Below, in pieces: positions 1 to 7,586 of a stretch of 64,000 nt of DNA. The stretch lies in NCBI GenBank assembly GCA_947458475.1, contig CANGZP010000001.1, positions 1-64,000 on the forward strand, written 5' to 3'. Each line of letters starts with the position of its first letter. Positions within the stretch are counted from its first letter, which is position 1. The notes beneath the pieces were generated by a model, which was not told where the DNA came from, ran no database searches, and was given only the letters and a program-made list of their open reading frames with translations. This DNA is from Cyclobacteriaceae bacterium. GTDB taxonomy: Bacteria > Bacteroidota > Bacteroidia > Cytophagales > Cyclobacteriaceae. The translations under genes and the position numbers were made by a program.

Positions 1-398
1 AATCGAAGAATGAAGAAGTGGGTGACAGAACAAAGTACGAAGTACTAAGTACCAAGTATGGAGTTAGTATCCTGGTCCTTAGGCTACTTGGTACAATGTA
101 AAATCTTGCTTCTTGTCTCTTGAATCTCGTTTCTGAGTCTACTTGGTACCTGGTACTTCGTACTTTGTACAATGAAATGAAGTCTTGTCTCTCGGCTCTT
201 GCTTCTTATTTTAATATCGAACGCTGAACTCCGATTGATGAATGAAGAAGTGGGGATTTGTGTGCCGACTCATATGGCACTTCTGAAGCTACTTGGTACC
301 TTGTACTTGGTACTTCGTACAACCCTCAATCATCTTCTTTCCCCTTTCATTTTTCTTTTCCCCGAATAAATTGCAGTTTTGCAGCAAATCTTCTTGGA
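1..398. repeat. Non-coding stretch with composite intergenic repeats
   Basis: No gene is visible here. The stretch is built from short repeated blocks. The 15-mer GAATGAAGAAGTGGG occurs at 8-22 and again at 240-254. A low-complexity block of the type ACTTGGTACCTGGTACTTCG occurs at 141-170 and 291-320, and its reverse complement at 31-57. Related pieces (TCTTGGCTCTTG...CTTGCTTCTT and ATCGAAGAATGA...) recur at 183-210, 23497-23521 and 52488-52580. This is a dispersed intergenic repeat family; its function is unknown. The last part (about 321-398) is the 5' region of the dihydroorotase-like gene. Confidence 0.6.
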
Positions 399-1640
399 AT
401 GGCTGTATTACTTCAACACCTGAAACTTTTACATCAAGGTAAGTTCTCACCACCTAAAGACTATTCCTTTTCCAACGGGACACTGAGCCCTGCGAATGAA
501 AAAGAGAAGATTTCCTACGATCAGGTTATTGACTGCTCCAACTACCTGGCCTCCAAAGGATGGGTGGATTTGCGCTGTGGTCTAGGCGAACCAGGACAAG
601 AATACCGGGAAACAGTCGCTTCCCTCTGTGCCGCACTTCAGGCCGGAGGATTTTCCAAAGCAGTGGTCCTCCCCAATACGGATCCTGTCATTCAATCCAA
701 AACAGAAGTTACTTTCCTGAAAGCTAAAGCAGCAGCCTACCTCCAGGAATTAGTCATCCTCGGTGCAGTTACTAAAAACGCTCAAGGAGAAGACCTCACC
801 GAAATGCTCGACATGCACTTTGAAGCAGGGGTGCAATTTTTCGGTGACGGAACCCATCCCCTAGCAAATGCCGATCGCTATCTAAAAATCTTACAATACC
901 TTCAGAAATTTGAAGGCACCCTGTTCGACCAGGCCTACGATCCCTTGCTAGCGATTTTTGGGCAGATGCACGAAGGTGAAATTTCTACTCAGCTGGGCAT
1001 GAAGGGAATTCCTAGCCTTGCGGAAGAAGTAGCCATCCAACGAAATCTAGATTTGCTTCGCTATGCAGGTGGTCGAGTACACTTTCAAACCTTAAGCACC
1101 GCTAAAGGAGTGGACCTGATCCGACAAGCGAAAAAAGAAGGCCTGCAGGTAACTGCTGATGTATCCATCTACCAGTTGATTTTTACAGACGCGGACTTGC
1201 TGTCTTTTGATACAAACCTAAAGGTGCAACCTCCTTTCCGAGGAACTGCAGATCGGACAGCACTCTTGGAAGGTCTTCGCGATGGAACCCTTGATGCGCT
1301 CGTGTCCAATCACCAGCCGCAAGACTATGATTCCAAATTCTGTGAGTTTGACCATGCTGCTTTTGGAATGGCAGGATTAACTGCTTTCCTCCCTGCCATG
1401 GTGCAGCTAGCCAAAGAGCTAGGTTGGGAGCTACTTCTAGAAAAAGTAACCTCAGGACCTGAAAAAGTAGTAGGCCAAAGCACTGATTCTTGGACCATTT
1501 TTGATCCAACGGAAAAGTGGGCCTACAACGATAAAACCAATCCTTCCCTTTCTGCCAACCATCCTTGGTTTGGACAGGAACTGACTGGTAAGGTGAAATA
1601 CTGCATTCAAAAAGGGCATTTGATTCAAATCAATGACTAA
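399..1640 (+). CDS. Dihydroorotase-like protein, probably catalytically inactive
   Basis: A 413-residue amidohydrolase-superfamily protein that matches dihydroorotase along its whole length: EPG near residue 65, a PNTDP motif near 95, NLKVQPPFR in the second half, and a C-terminal FGMAGL block. The metal ligands of active class I dihydroorotases are missing. The N-terminal HxH has become DLRCGLGEPG (residues 57-66), the PHH region reads SIYQL, and the usual TDHAPH reads VSNHQPQ. Proteins like this (PyrC') are known as non-catalytic partners of aspartate transcarbamoylase in some bacteria; that role here is inference. The ATG at 399 was chosen because the upstream in-frame codons are intergenic repeat sequence. 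The gene overlaps the next one by 8 nt and heads a five-gene operon. Confidence 0.8.
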   Translation: MAVLLQHLKLLHQGKFSPPKDYSFSNGTLSPANEKEKISYDQVIDCSNYLASKGWVDLRCGLGEPGQEYRETVASLCAALQAGGFSKAVVLPNTDPVIQSKTEVTFLKAKAAAYLQELVILGAVTKNAQGEDLTEMLDMHFEAGVQFFGDGTHPLANADRYLKILQYLQKFEGTLFDQAYDPLLAIFGQMHEGEISTQLGMKGIPSLAEEVAIQRNLDLLRYAGGRVHFQTLSTAKGVDLIRQAKKEGLQVTADVSIYQLIFTDADLLSFDTNLKVQPPFRGTADRTALLEGLRDGTLDALVSNHQPQDYDSKFCEFDHAAFGMAGLTAFLPAMVQLAKELGWELLLEKVTSGPEKVVGQSTDSWTIFDPTEKWAYNDKTNPSLSANHPWFGQELTGKVKYCIQKGHLIQIND

Positions 1641-2151
1641 ATACTTCAAGACAGCCTATCAATTTGGGGCACTTGGTGGACTGTTGAGTGGGCTCTCTTT
1701 TTATGTGCTCTCCCTATTTTATTCGGATCCGACCAACCTGAACTTGGTTTTTGGGTACCTAATCACCCCTTTTACCGTGTTCTTGGCCATTAAATTTTTC
1801 AAAGAATACAGCAACGACGGTTACCTTTCCTTCTCTGAAGGAATGTCAGTAGGAGCAGTGAGTTTCGTGTTGCTTGCGCTTCTTTCTACGGGCATTATTT
1901 GGGGGATTTTGGAGAGTTCCTCTTCCTTGTTTTCAGCTATCCAAACCGCCAAATGGGCAGTGTTGGAAAAAAATAAAGAGGTAATTATTTCCCAAGTAGG
2001 CTTGGCTTCCTTTGAAGTCACCCAAACCAATTTGCAAAGTATTAGTCCATGGGACATTGCGCTTAACGATGGCATTTGGAAAATCCTACCTGGAATGTTT
2101 TTTAGCATCCTTATTTCTATAATTTTAAGAAAAAATAAACTAACGTCATGA
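1633..2151 (+). CDS. DUF4199 membrane protein (first of two)
   Basis: A 172-residue integral membrane protein with about four hydrophobic segments (near residues 12-30, 36-52, 70-95 and 150-168). It resembles the Bacteroidota DUF4199 family, whose function is unknown. The ATG lies inside the end of the dihydroorotase-like gene (8-nt overlap), and its own stop overlaps the start of the next gene by 4 nt (ATGA), so the genes are probably translationally coupled. It is a distant paralogue of its downstream neighbour. The neighbouring glycosyltransferases suggest a cell-envelope role, but nothing in the sequence proves it. Confidence 0.75.
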   Translation: MTKYFKTAYQFGALGGLLSGLSFYVLSLFYSDPTNLNLVFGYLITPFTVFLAIKFFKEYSNDGYLSFSEGMSVGAVSFVLLALLSTGIIWGILESSSSLFSAIQTAKWAVLEKNKEVIISQVGLASFEVTQTNLQSISPWDIALNDGIWKILPGMFFSILISIILRKNKLTS

Positions 2152-2699
2152 ACGAACAAGCACAGTCTCCAATTCAATCTGCAGTAAGACCAGGAATAAT
2201 TCTAGGTCTTGTCTCCTTGGTACTTACGTATCTTGCCTACTTCATTGATTCCTCCTATTTAGCTTCTGGCTATTTTGGGCTGGTTGTTTTGGTGCTTTTC
2301 TTTGCACTCATCATTTATTTTGGGAAAGAGTACAGAAAAGAAGTGGGGGGATTTATGTCTTTTGGGACCGCATTCAACTTCAGCTTTTTTGCCATTTTAA
2401 TTTCTGGTGTCATTGGATTGATTGGAAATATGCTCCTGTTCCATGTGATTGATCCTTCCTTGCCACAAGTTCTTGGTGAACTAACCTTTGAAGCTCAATT
2501 GGAGATGATGGAGGGTTTTGGTCAAAATCCAGACTCTTTGCCAACTGAAGTTCTTGATGAAATGAGAGAAGCCTCAGCCTCTAATTTTACCTTAATTGGT
2601 CAATTGAAAGGTTTTGGTATAATCTTAATTCCTTATGCCATCATTGCTTTAATTTTAGGAGCCATTCTTAAGAAGAAAGACAAGTCACTAGACTTTTAA
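2148..2699 (+). CDS. DUF4199 membrane protein (second of two)
   Basis: A 183-residue protein with four predicted membrane helices, a charged motif between helices two and three (FGKEYRKEVGGFMSFG), and the GxAFNFSFFA-type segment seen in DUF4199 proteins. The corresponding motif in the upstream gene is FKEYSNDGYLSFSEG, which supports a tandem duplication. It ends one base before the glycosyltransferase start. No catalytic residues are recognisable; function unknown. Confidence 0.75.
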   Translation: MNEQAQSPIQSAVRPGIILGLVSLVLTYLAYFIDSSYLASGYFGLVVLVLFFALIIYFGKEYRKEVGGFMSFGTAFNFSFFAILISGVIGLIGNMLLFHVIDPSLPQVLGELTFEAQLEMMEGFGQNPDSLPTEVLDEMREASASNFTLIGQLKGFGIILIPYAIIALILGAILKKKDKSLDF

Positions 2700-2700
2700 C

Positions 2701-3660
2701 ATGATCCAGATTTCCGTAGTTGTTCCAGTATTCAACGAAGATGAATCCCTTCCTGAACTCGCCCAATGGATCCATCGGGTGATGCAGGCGAATGCCTACA
2801 CCTATGAGGTATTGCTGATCAATGATGGCAGTACGGATCGATCTTGGGAAGTGATTCAGGAGCTTTCAGCGAGCAATACCGCCATAAAAGGGATCAATTT
2901 CACCCGCAACTATGGGAAGTCTGCCGCATTGGATGCGGGCTTTAAGCGTTGCTCTGGAGAAGTGGTCATCACCATGGATGCAGATCTCCAAGATAGTCCA
3001 GACGAGATCCCTGGCCTCTACGCGATGATCAAAGGAGGACTAGATGTGGTATCGGGTTGGAAAAAAGAACGACACGATCCCATCTCCAAGACCATCCCTT
3101 CCAAATTTTTCAATGGGGTGACCCGCTGGATTTCGGGAATTCAATTGAATGACTTCAACTGTGGACTGAAAGCCTACCGCAATAAGGTGGTAAAAAACAT
3201 CCACATCTATGGTGAAATGCACCGCTACATTCCGCTTTTAGCAAAGTGGAATGGTTTTCCTAAAATCGGGGAGAAGGTAGTAGCCCATCAAGCCCGTAAG
3301 TACGGCTATTCCAAGTTTGGCTTGGAGCGCTTCCTCAATGGCTTTTTGGACCTCATTTCCGTATCCTTTGTGCATCGCTATAAGAAGAAGCCCATGCACT
3401 TTTTTGGCTTGCTAGGCACACTTTCCTTCTTAACTGGATTTGTGATCACAGCCTGGTTGATTATTCAAAAAATCTATGGGCTGAGCCAAGGCATAAAAGT
3501 GAGAGAGGTAGTAGATCAGCCCGTGTTTTTCTTGGCATTGGTAGCCTTGGTGATTGGAGCACAGTTGTTTTTGACAGGCTTCATTGCGGAGCTGATGACC
3601 TCCAACCAATCCAAAGAGCCTGAATACAAAATTGACGAGGAAATCAATTTAGATTTTTGA
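2701..3660 (+). CDS. Family 2 glycosyltransferase, polyprenyl-phosphate sugar transferase type
   Basis: A 319-residue GT-A glycosyltransferase of the DPM1/GtrB/ArnC type. The N-terminal catalytic domain has VVPVFNEDESL, the nucleotide-binding NDGSTD, DAGFKRCSGEVV, and the metal-binding DADLQD near residue 98. The C-terminal part has two hydrophobic helices (about 235-258 and 275-300). Relatives transfer a sugar from a nucleotide donor to a polyprenyl phosphate at the inner membrane, often for lipid or envelope glycan modification; donor and acceptor cannot be told from the sequence. The stop TGA shares its A with the ATG of the next gene. Confidence 0.88.
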   Translation: MIQISVVVPVFNEDESLPELAQWIHRVMQANAYTYEVLLINDGSTDRSWEVIQELSASNTAIKGINFTRNYGKSAALDAGFKRCSGEVVITMDADLQDSPDEIPGLYAMIKGGLDVVSGWKKERHDPISKTIPSKFFNGVTRWISGIQLNDFNCGLKAYRNKVVKNIHIYGEMHRYIPLLAKWNGFPKIGEKVVAHQARKYGYSKFGLERFLNGFLDLISVSFVHRYKKKPMHFFGLLGTLSFLTGFVITAWLIIQKIYGLSQGIKVREVVDQPVFFLALVALVIGAQLFLTGFIAELMTSNQSKEPEYKIDEEINLDF

Positions 3661-4622
3661 TGTTCTTTTCCTGCATCATTCCTGTTTACAATCGACCGGG
3701 TGAAATCAAGGACTTGTTGGGCAGTCTCCTTCCCCAAACCAACACCCAATTTGAGGTAATTGTGGTCGAAGACGGTTCCACTCTGCGCTGCAAGGAAGTA
3801 GTGGATGCTTTTGCAGGCCAACTTACCATCCACTATTTTTTTCAAGAGAATACCGGTCAAGGCTTTGCCCGTAATTTTGGGATGAAACAAGCTAAAGGAG
3901 ATTTTTTTGTGATCCTCGATTCGGATGTGCTCCTACCACCTACCTATTTTGAAGTGCTTGAAAAGGCGATATCCAGCCGATCTCTAGATGCATTTGGAGG
4001 TCCAGATGCAGCAGCTACGGATTTTTCTCCGCTGCAAAAAGCGATGGACTTTGCAATGACTTCATTCTGGACTACCGGAGGTATTCGCGGCAAACTTAAG
4101 GATCCCGCAGCTTACCAGGCTAGGGGATTTAATATGGGGGTTTCAAGACGCGTATTTGAGCAGCTGGGCGGTTTTGTGGACCCTAACCGGGGGGAAGACA
4201 TCGAATGGAGTATCCGGATTAAGAAGGCTGGATTCCGATTGGAATTGGTGTCGGAGGCTTTTGTCTACCACAAGCGAAAAAACACACTTTTGTCATTTGC
4301 CAAGCAGGCCTTTTCCTTTGGGAGAAATCGGGTCAATGTCTCTCGCTTTCATCCCGAAGCCATCAAGCTGGTGCACGCCTTGCCGAGCTTCTTTCTTCTT
4401 TTTCTGGTTTCGATTGGAGTGAACGTATTTTTTCTTCAGTTCCTGCTCATCCCTCACTTACTTATCTTTTGGGTTTGGGCTATTCTTGTGATCAACCAAG
4501 CCTATTGGAAGTACCGCTCCTTGTTGGTGGGTCATTTGTCCCTATTAACCTCCATCGTACAGCTTTGTGGCTACGGGTCGGGACTGCTAGTGGAACTTGC
4601 GCTAAAGTGGCGTAAAGGTTAG
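3660..4622 (+). CDS. Family 2 glycosyltransferase with C-terminal membrane helices
   Basis: A 320-residue glycosyltransferase with IIPVYNRPGEI at the N terminus, VVEDGST for nucleotide binding, the acidic LDSDVLLP motif around residue 90, and GEDIEWSIRI, the ED-type catalytic region, around residue 179. The end is hydrophobic with two helices, so membrane attachment is likely. Start ATG at 3660 overlaps the preceding stop by one base (TGATG); a TTG one codon earlier is possible but less likely. Its 3' end touches the convergent methyltransferase gene. Substrate unknown. Confidence 0.85.
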   Translation: MFFSCIIPVYNRPGEIKDLLGSLLPQTNTQFEVIVVEDGSTLRCKEVVDAFAGQLTIHYFFQENTGQGFARNFGMKQAKGDFFVILDSDVLLPPTYFEVLEKAISSRSLDAFGGPDAAATDFSPLQKAMDFAMTSFWTTGGIRGKLKDPAAYQARGFNMGVSRRVFEQLGGFVDPNRGEDIEWSIRIKKAGFRLELVSEAFVYHKRKNTLLSFAKQAFSFGRNRVNVSRFHPEAIKLVHALPSFFLLFLVSIGVNVFFLQFLLIPHLLIFWVWAILVINQAYWKYRSLLVGHLSLLTSIVQLCGYGSGLLVELALKWRKG

Positions 4623-5383
4623 TTTCCTTTGCTGCAGACAAAAAGCACCTCGTCTGCTGCTAATGCATACTGCTTCACTTTTTTAGGGTCAAGCTCCTTC
4701 ACAAATTGGTTTTCTTCGATTTGAATCCCTGATTGCCGAAGTCTAGCCGCGTAATCCTTTCCAAATTTCCGTACGTGATCCCGCTGTCCAAAAAGGCGTT
4801 CCCGTTCTGCTGGATCGGTGATGGTCTTGTCTTCAAGTGTCTTTTCCAAAGGATAAACGGGTGATTGCAAAATCCCCCAGCCCCCAGGTTTCAGGACGCG
4901 GTTAAATTCTGAACAAACGCGAAGATCATCTTCTACATGCTCCAGCACGTGGTTGCAAAAGACCACATCAAAGGTATTGTCGTCAAAAGGGATGTCGTGT
5001 ACATCCATCTTCACCTTGGCGAGTGGAGACTCAATGTCAGCAGTAATGTAGTCTAGGTTGGGGATCGCCTCAAATCGCTCAATAAAGCAATGCTCTGGGG
5101 CGACATGAAGCACCTTGAGGGGAGCGGTAAAAAAATTGGTTTTCTCCTTTAGAAAAAGCCACATCAGGCGGTGCCGCTCCAGCGCTAGGCAATTGGGGCA
5201 AAGCGCGTTTTCGCGTGCGATGCGGCCATAGGGCAAAAACTTCTTGTAGGAATGGGAGCAGACAGGGCAGCTGACTTCCGAGCCGCGATTGAGTTGGGAG
5301 AGGACCTTCATCGCTAGCGGGCTTACCGTTTGAAGGATAGGCCTAGGGACATAGCGGATGACAAAACTGATGATGGATTTCAT
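4619..5383 (-). CDS. SAM-dependent class I methyltransferase with N-terminal Cys cluster
   Basis: A 254-residue methyltransferase of the type 11 class. The SAM-binding fold is visible: VLHVAPEH, then DYITADIE, then FDVVFCNHVLEHVEDD followed by FNRVLKPGGWGILQSP. Upstream are two CPxC pairs (CPVC and CPNC, about 24 residues apart) that could form a zinc ribbon. The ATG at 5383 is preferred over one 10 codons earlier because it fits the start of the amphipathic N-terminal region. The gene converges on the glycosyltransferase with overlapping stops. The methyl acceptor is unknown. Confidence 0.8.
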   Translation of the reverse strand: MKSIISFVIRYVPRPILQTVSPLAMKVLSQLNRGSEVSCPVCSHSYKKFLPYGRIARENALCPNCLALERHRLMWLFLKEKTNFFTAPLKVLHVAPEHCFIERFEAIPNLDYITADIESPLAKVKMDVHDIPFDDNTFDVVFCNHVLEHVEDDLRVCSEFNRVLKPGGWGILQSPVYPLEKTLEDKTITDPAERERLFGQRDHVRKFGKDYAARLRQSGIQIEENQFVKELDPKKVKQYALAADEVLFVCSKGN

Positions 5384-5464
5384 AGGACTAGGTATGCGAC
5401 TGCAAGTTACCAAAAGAGGGGCTTCTTCTCTAGGGTTTGCGGGGAAACAAATTTTTCAATGGAG

Positions 5465-5644
5465 CTAGCCGGAGTTTTTGTCCTCTGGTTTGGGTTTTGG
5501 AAGTCGCCCAGCCTTTTTTAAAGCCTCTCGAATAATCCATTCCAATTGCCCATTGGTACTGCGAAACTCGTCTGCTCCCCACTTTTCGAGGGCTTTCATC
5601 ATGCCCTCATCCAATCGCAGTACAAATGGTTTTTTAGCGGCCAT
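5465..5644 (-). CDS. Small Arc-family ribbon-helix-helix protein
   Basis: A 59-residue protein reading KKPFVLRLDEGMMKALEKW then STNGQLEWIIREALKKAG, the beta strand plus two helices of the Arc/MetJ ribbon-helix-helix fold. It is likely a dimeric DNA-binding protein or a small helper of the SPFH complex. The ATG at 5644 overlaps the end of the upstream gene by 11 nt; the ATG 10 codons earlier would enlarge the overlap. It is the last gene of the SPFH cluster. Proteins of this type are repeatedly found next to SPFH genes in Bacteroidota, which supports the call. Confidence 0.75.
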   Translation of the reverse strand: MAAKKPFVLRLDEGMMKALEKWGADEFRSTNGQLEWIIREALKKAGRLPKPKPEDKNSG

Positions 5645-6128
5645 ATCTGGATTTCTGTTCGTTGAACTGTGCAATTGCCTGTTTCGCCTCCTCTGGTTTT
5701 TGAGTTCCCAAAAGGAATTTTTTGTCTTTCGTTTTAATTAGAATTCCGTGGGTTCCTCCAGTGGTATAGGACCAGTAGCTCCCATTCCATTTGATGCCCC
5801 AGCCGCCAAACTCCTTCAGTCCGCTGTAAGAGATGATTTCCATGGATTCTAGGTCTTCAAATCGATAGGTACGATTTCCTAAAAAGGGCTTGAATCGAAA
5901 AGAAAGACTTGATTCGGTAATTCGTGTAGTCAGTTTTAGAGAATAAAACAGGGCATTCACTAAGAGCAGGAGTGCCAGAGGAACAATGATATCCACAAAC
6001 GATAGATTTGGCTGGGTGGCTACTGCATAGCTCACAGAGGCGATGCCTGCTGCTGTTACGCTGAGGAGGATTGCCCAGACCCAAACCTGTCTAAATCGCT
6101 GTGTTTCGTTAAAAATTGGAGGGGTCAT
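5634..6128 (-). CDS. Two-helix membrane protein with PH-like domain
   Basis: A 164-residue protein with two N-terminal hydrophobic helices (about 17-36 and 46-62), followed by a beta-rich domain with RITESSLSFRFKPFLGNRTYRFEDLESMEI and GGWGIKWNG, resembling bacterial PH domains. It is a paralogue of the gene just upstream: same order of helices, then RxxxxSxSxRxKPF, and a GGxG turn. It ends 11 bases into the ribbon-helix-helix gene. Probably a membrane partner of the SPFH protein; not a recognised enzyme. Confidence 0.7.
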   Translation of the reverse strand: MTPPIFNETQRFRQVWVWAILLSVTAAGIASVSYAVATQPNLSFVDIIVPLALLLLVNALFYSLKLTTRITESSLSFRFKPFLGNRTYRFEDLESMEIISYSGLKEFGGWGIKWNGSYWSYTTGGTHGILIKTKDKKFLLGTQKPEEAKQAIAQFNEQKSRYGR

Positions 6129-6131
6129 GGA

Positions 6132-6614
6132 TTAAGTTTTACTGGCTTGCCAAGTGTTGATGACTGCGTCAAAATCTTTTGGCTTTGCCGTGGAGAATAC
6201 GAGCTTTTTATCTCCTTGCTCTACTTCAATGACGTGATCTGCAAAGAAGATATAGGCCCTTGTTTTGCGAGAAAACCGCAGTCCTACGCCCCCATAGTCT
6301 AGAAGTCCATCCTTTTTATGTACAACAATGGACTGAATCTGCTCTCTGGTTAGTTTTTTCCAATTGCTTTGGAATGGCTTGCTTCGGTAAGAAAAGGACT
6401 GGTCATCCATGCGTGTTTCCAAGGTGATGCTCATCAGGAGCACAAATGTAAGGGGAATCAAGGTGCCTACTATGAGCATTGGAATCCATCCATCTGCCCC
6501 TAGTTTATCCGTGAAATAAAGCACGGAAATGAGCGTCAGGGTCGGGAGTTCCAGTAGAATAATGCCATACATGACGATGGTTCCCCTAAAGCTTTGCTGC
6601 TCTTGTGCGACCAT
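6132..6614 (-). CDS. Two-helix membrane protein with PH-like domain (paralogue)
   Basis: A 160-residue protein with hydrophobic helices near residues 10-32 and 44-62, then a PH-like part (MDDQSFSYRSKPFQSNWKKL, LDYGGVGLRF, KLVFSTAKPKDFD). It matches the next gene in layout and in the SxRxKPF and GG-G-R motifs, so the pair comes from a tandem duplication. It starts three bases after the SPFH gene stop and is probably cotranscribed. Function unknown. Confidence 0.7.
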   Translation of the reverse strand: MVAQEQQSFRGTIVMYGIILLELPTLTLISVLYFTDKLGADGWIPMLIVGTLIPLTFVLLMSITLETRMDDQSFSYRSKPFQSNWKKLTREQIQSIVVHKKDGLLDYGGVGLRFSRKTRAYIFFADHVIEVEQGDKKLVFSTAKPKDFDAVINTWQASKT

Positions 6615-6617
6615 GCT

Positions 6618-7472
6618 TTATTGGTTGAGCGTGCCTACATTGACTACTGGGGAAGCGCTGCGGTCTGAGCAGAGTACCACCATCAGATTGGACACCATGG
6701 CTGCTTTTTTCTCCTGGTCAAACTCGATGATGTCCTTCATCTTCAAGTCGGCCAAGGCCATTTCCACCATGCCAACAGCGCCTTCTACAATCTTTTGCCT
6801 TGCCGCCACAATGGCAGTTGCCTGTTGCCGCTGAAGCATGGCAGAAGCAATTTCAGCCGCATAGGCCAAGTTGGAGATCCTCGCTTCAATTACTTTGATG
6901 CCTGCTTGGAGAAGACGCTCTGCAATTTCTTTTTCCAGGGAATGGTTAACTTCTTCTACTCCAGAGCGTAGGGTAATCTCGTTGTGGTTGTCGTCAAAAT
7001 TGTCGTAGCAGTAGAGTCCTGCCATTTTCCGAACGGCTGCGTCTGTTTGAAGATGAACGAAGTTCTCGTAATCCTCTACGTCAAAGCTAGTCTTGAAGGT
7101 ATCTTCTACCTGCCAAACGACAATGGTACCAATCATGACCGGGTTACCTATTTTGTCGTTGACCTTGAGCGGCTTGTTTTCAAAGTTGCGAACCCGCAAA
7201 GAGATCTTCTTTTTGGTCATGAAAGGATTGACCCAAAAAAAGCCATTTGCCTTGACGGTGCCTTTGTAGGCTCCAAATAGTAGAAGTACCATGGCCTTGT
7301 TGGGATCGACAATAAAAAATCCACCCATAGTAATGAGGGTGAGAACCATCAGTACTCCACCAACGATGGGGTAGGGGAAGTCTTGTGTAAGACAAAAACT
7401 AGCAGCTGCAAGGCCTGCCAGGGTGAGTACTAGCCAAAGGTAGCCAGAGGAGGGTTTGGTAATTTTTTCCAT
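6618..7472 (-). CDS. SPFH/Band 7 domain membrane protein
   Basis: A 284-residue protein of the stomatin-prohibitin-flotillin-HflK family. Two N-terminal hydrophobic stretches (about 10-28 and 35-55) are followed by the SPFH core: DPNKAMVLLLFGAYKGTV, RVRNFENKPLKVND, VVWQVEDT, and a helical tail with QRQQATAIVAARQKIVEGAVGMVEMAL. SPFH proteins form ring-like membrane assemblies that organise membrane domains or regulate proteases. It heads a four-gene minus-strand cluster with gaps of three bases. The precise role is not predictable. Confidence 0.85.
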   Translation of the reverse strand: MEKITKPSSGYLWLVLTLAGLAAASFCLTQDFPYPIVGGVLMVLTLITMGGFFIVDPNKAMVLLLFGAYKGTVKANGFFWVNPFMTKKKISLRVRNFENKPLKVNDKIGNPVMIGTIVVWQVEDTFKTSFDVEDYENFVHLQTDAAVRKMAGLYCYDNFDDNHNEITLRSGVEEVNHSLEKEIAERLLQAGIKVIEARISNLAYAAEIASAMLQRQQATAIVAARQKIVEGAVGMVEMALADLKMKDIIEFDQEKKAAMVSNLMVVLCSDRSASPVVNVGTLNQ

Positions 7473-7539
7473 GTTTAATTGATATTAATATGATATCATA
7501 TTGAATACGTAAACATAGAAAATTTGTTTGTGATTTGGC

Positions 7540-7568
7540 AAAAAAAATCCTCCGAAATTTCCGGAGGA
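7540..7568 (-). terminator. Intrinsic terminator after ftsY
   Basis: Arms TCCTCCG (7548-7554) and CGGAGGA (7562-7568) form a hairpin. On the minus strand it is followed directly by a run of eight T, just downstream of the ftsY stop. Confidence 0.8.
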
Positions 7569-7586
7569 CGAACAGCGTTGTGGCGC

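Noticed and set aside
4156..4422. 88-codon frame inside the second glycosyltransferase
   Set aside because: It overlaps recognisable GT2 motifs in the other frame and resembles no family.
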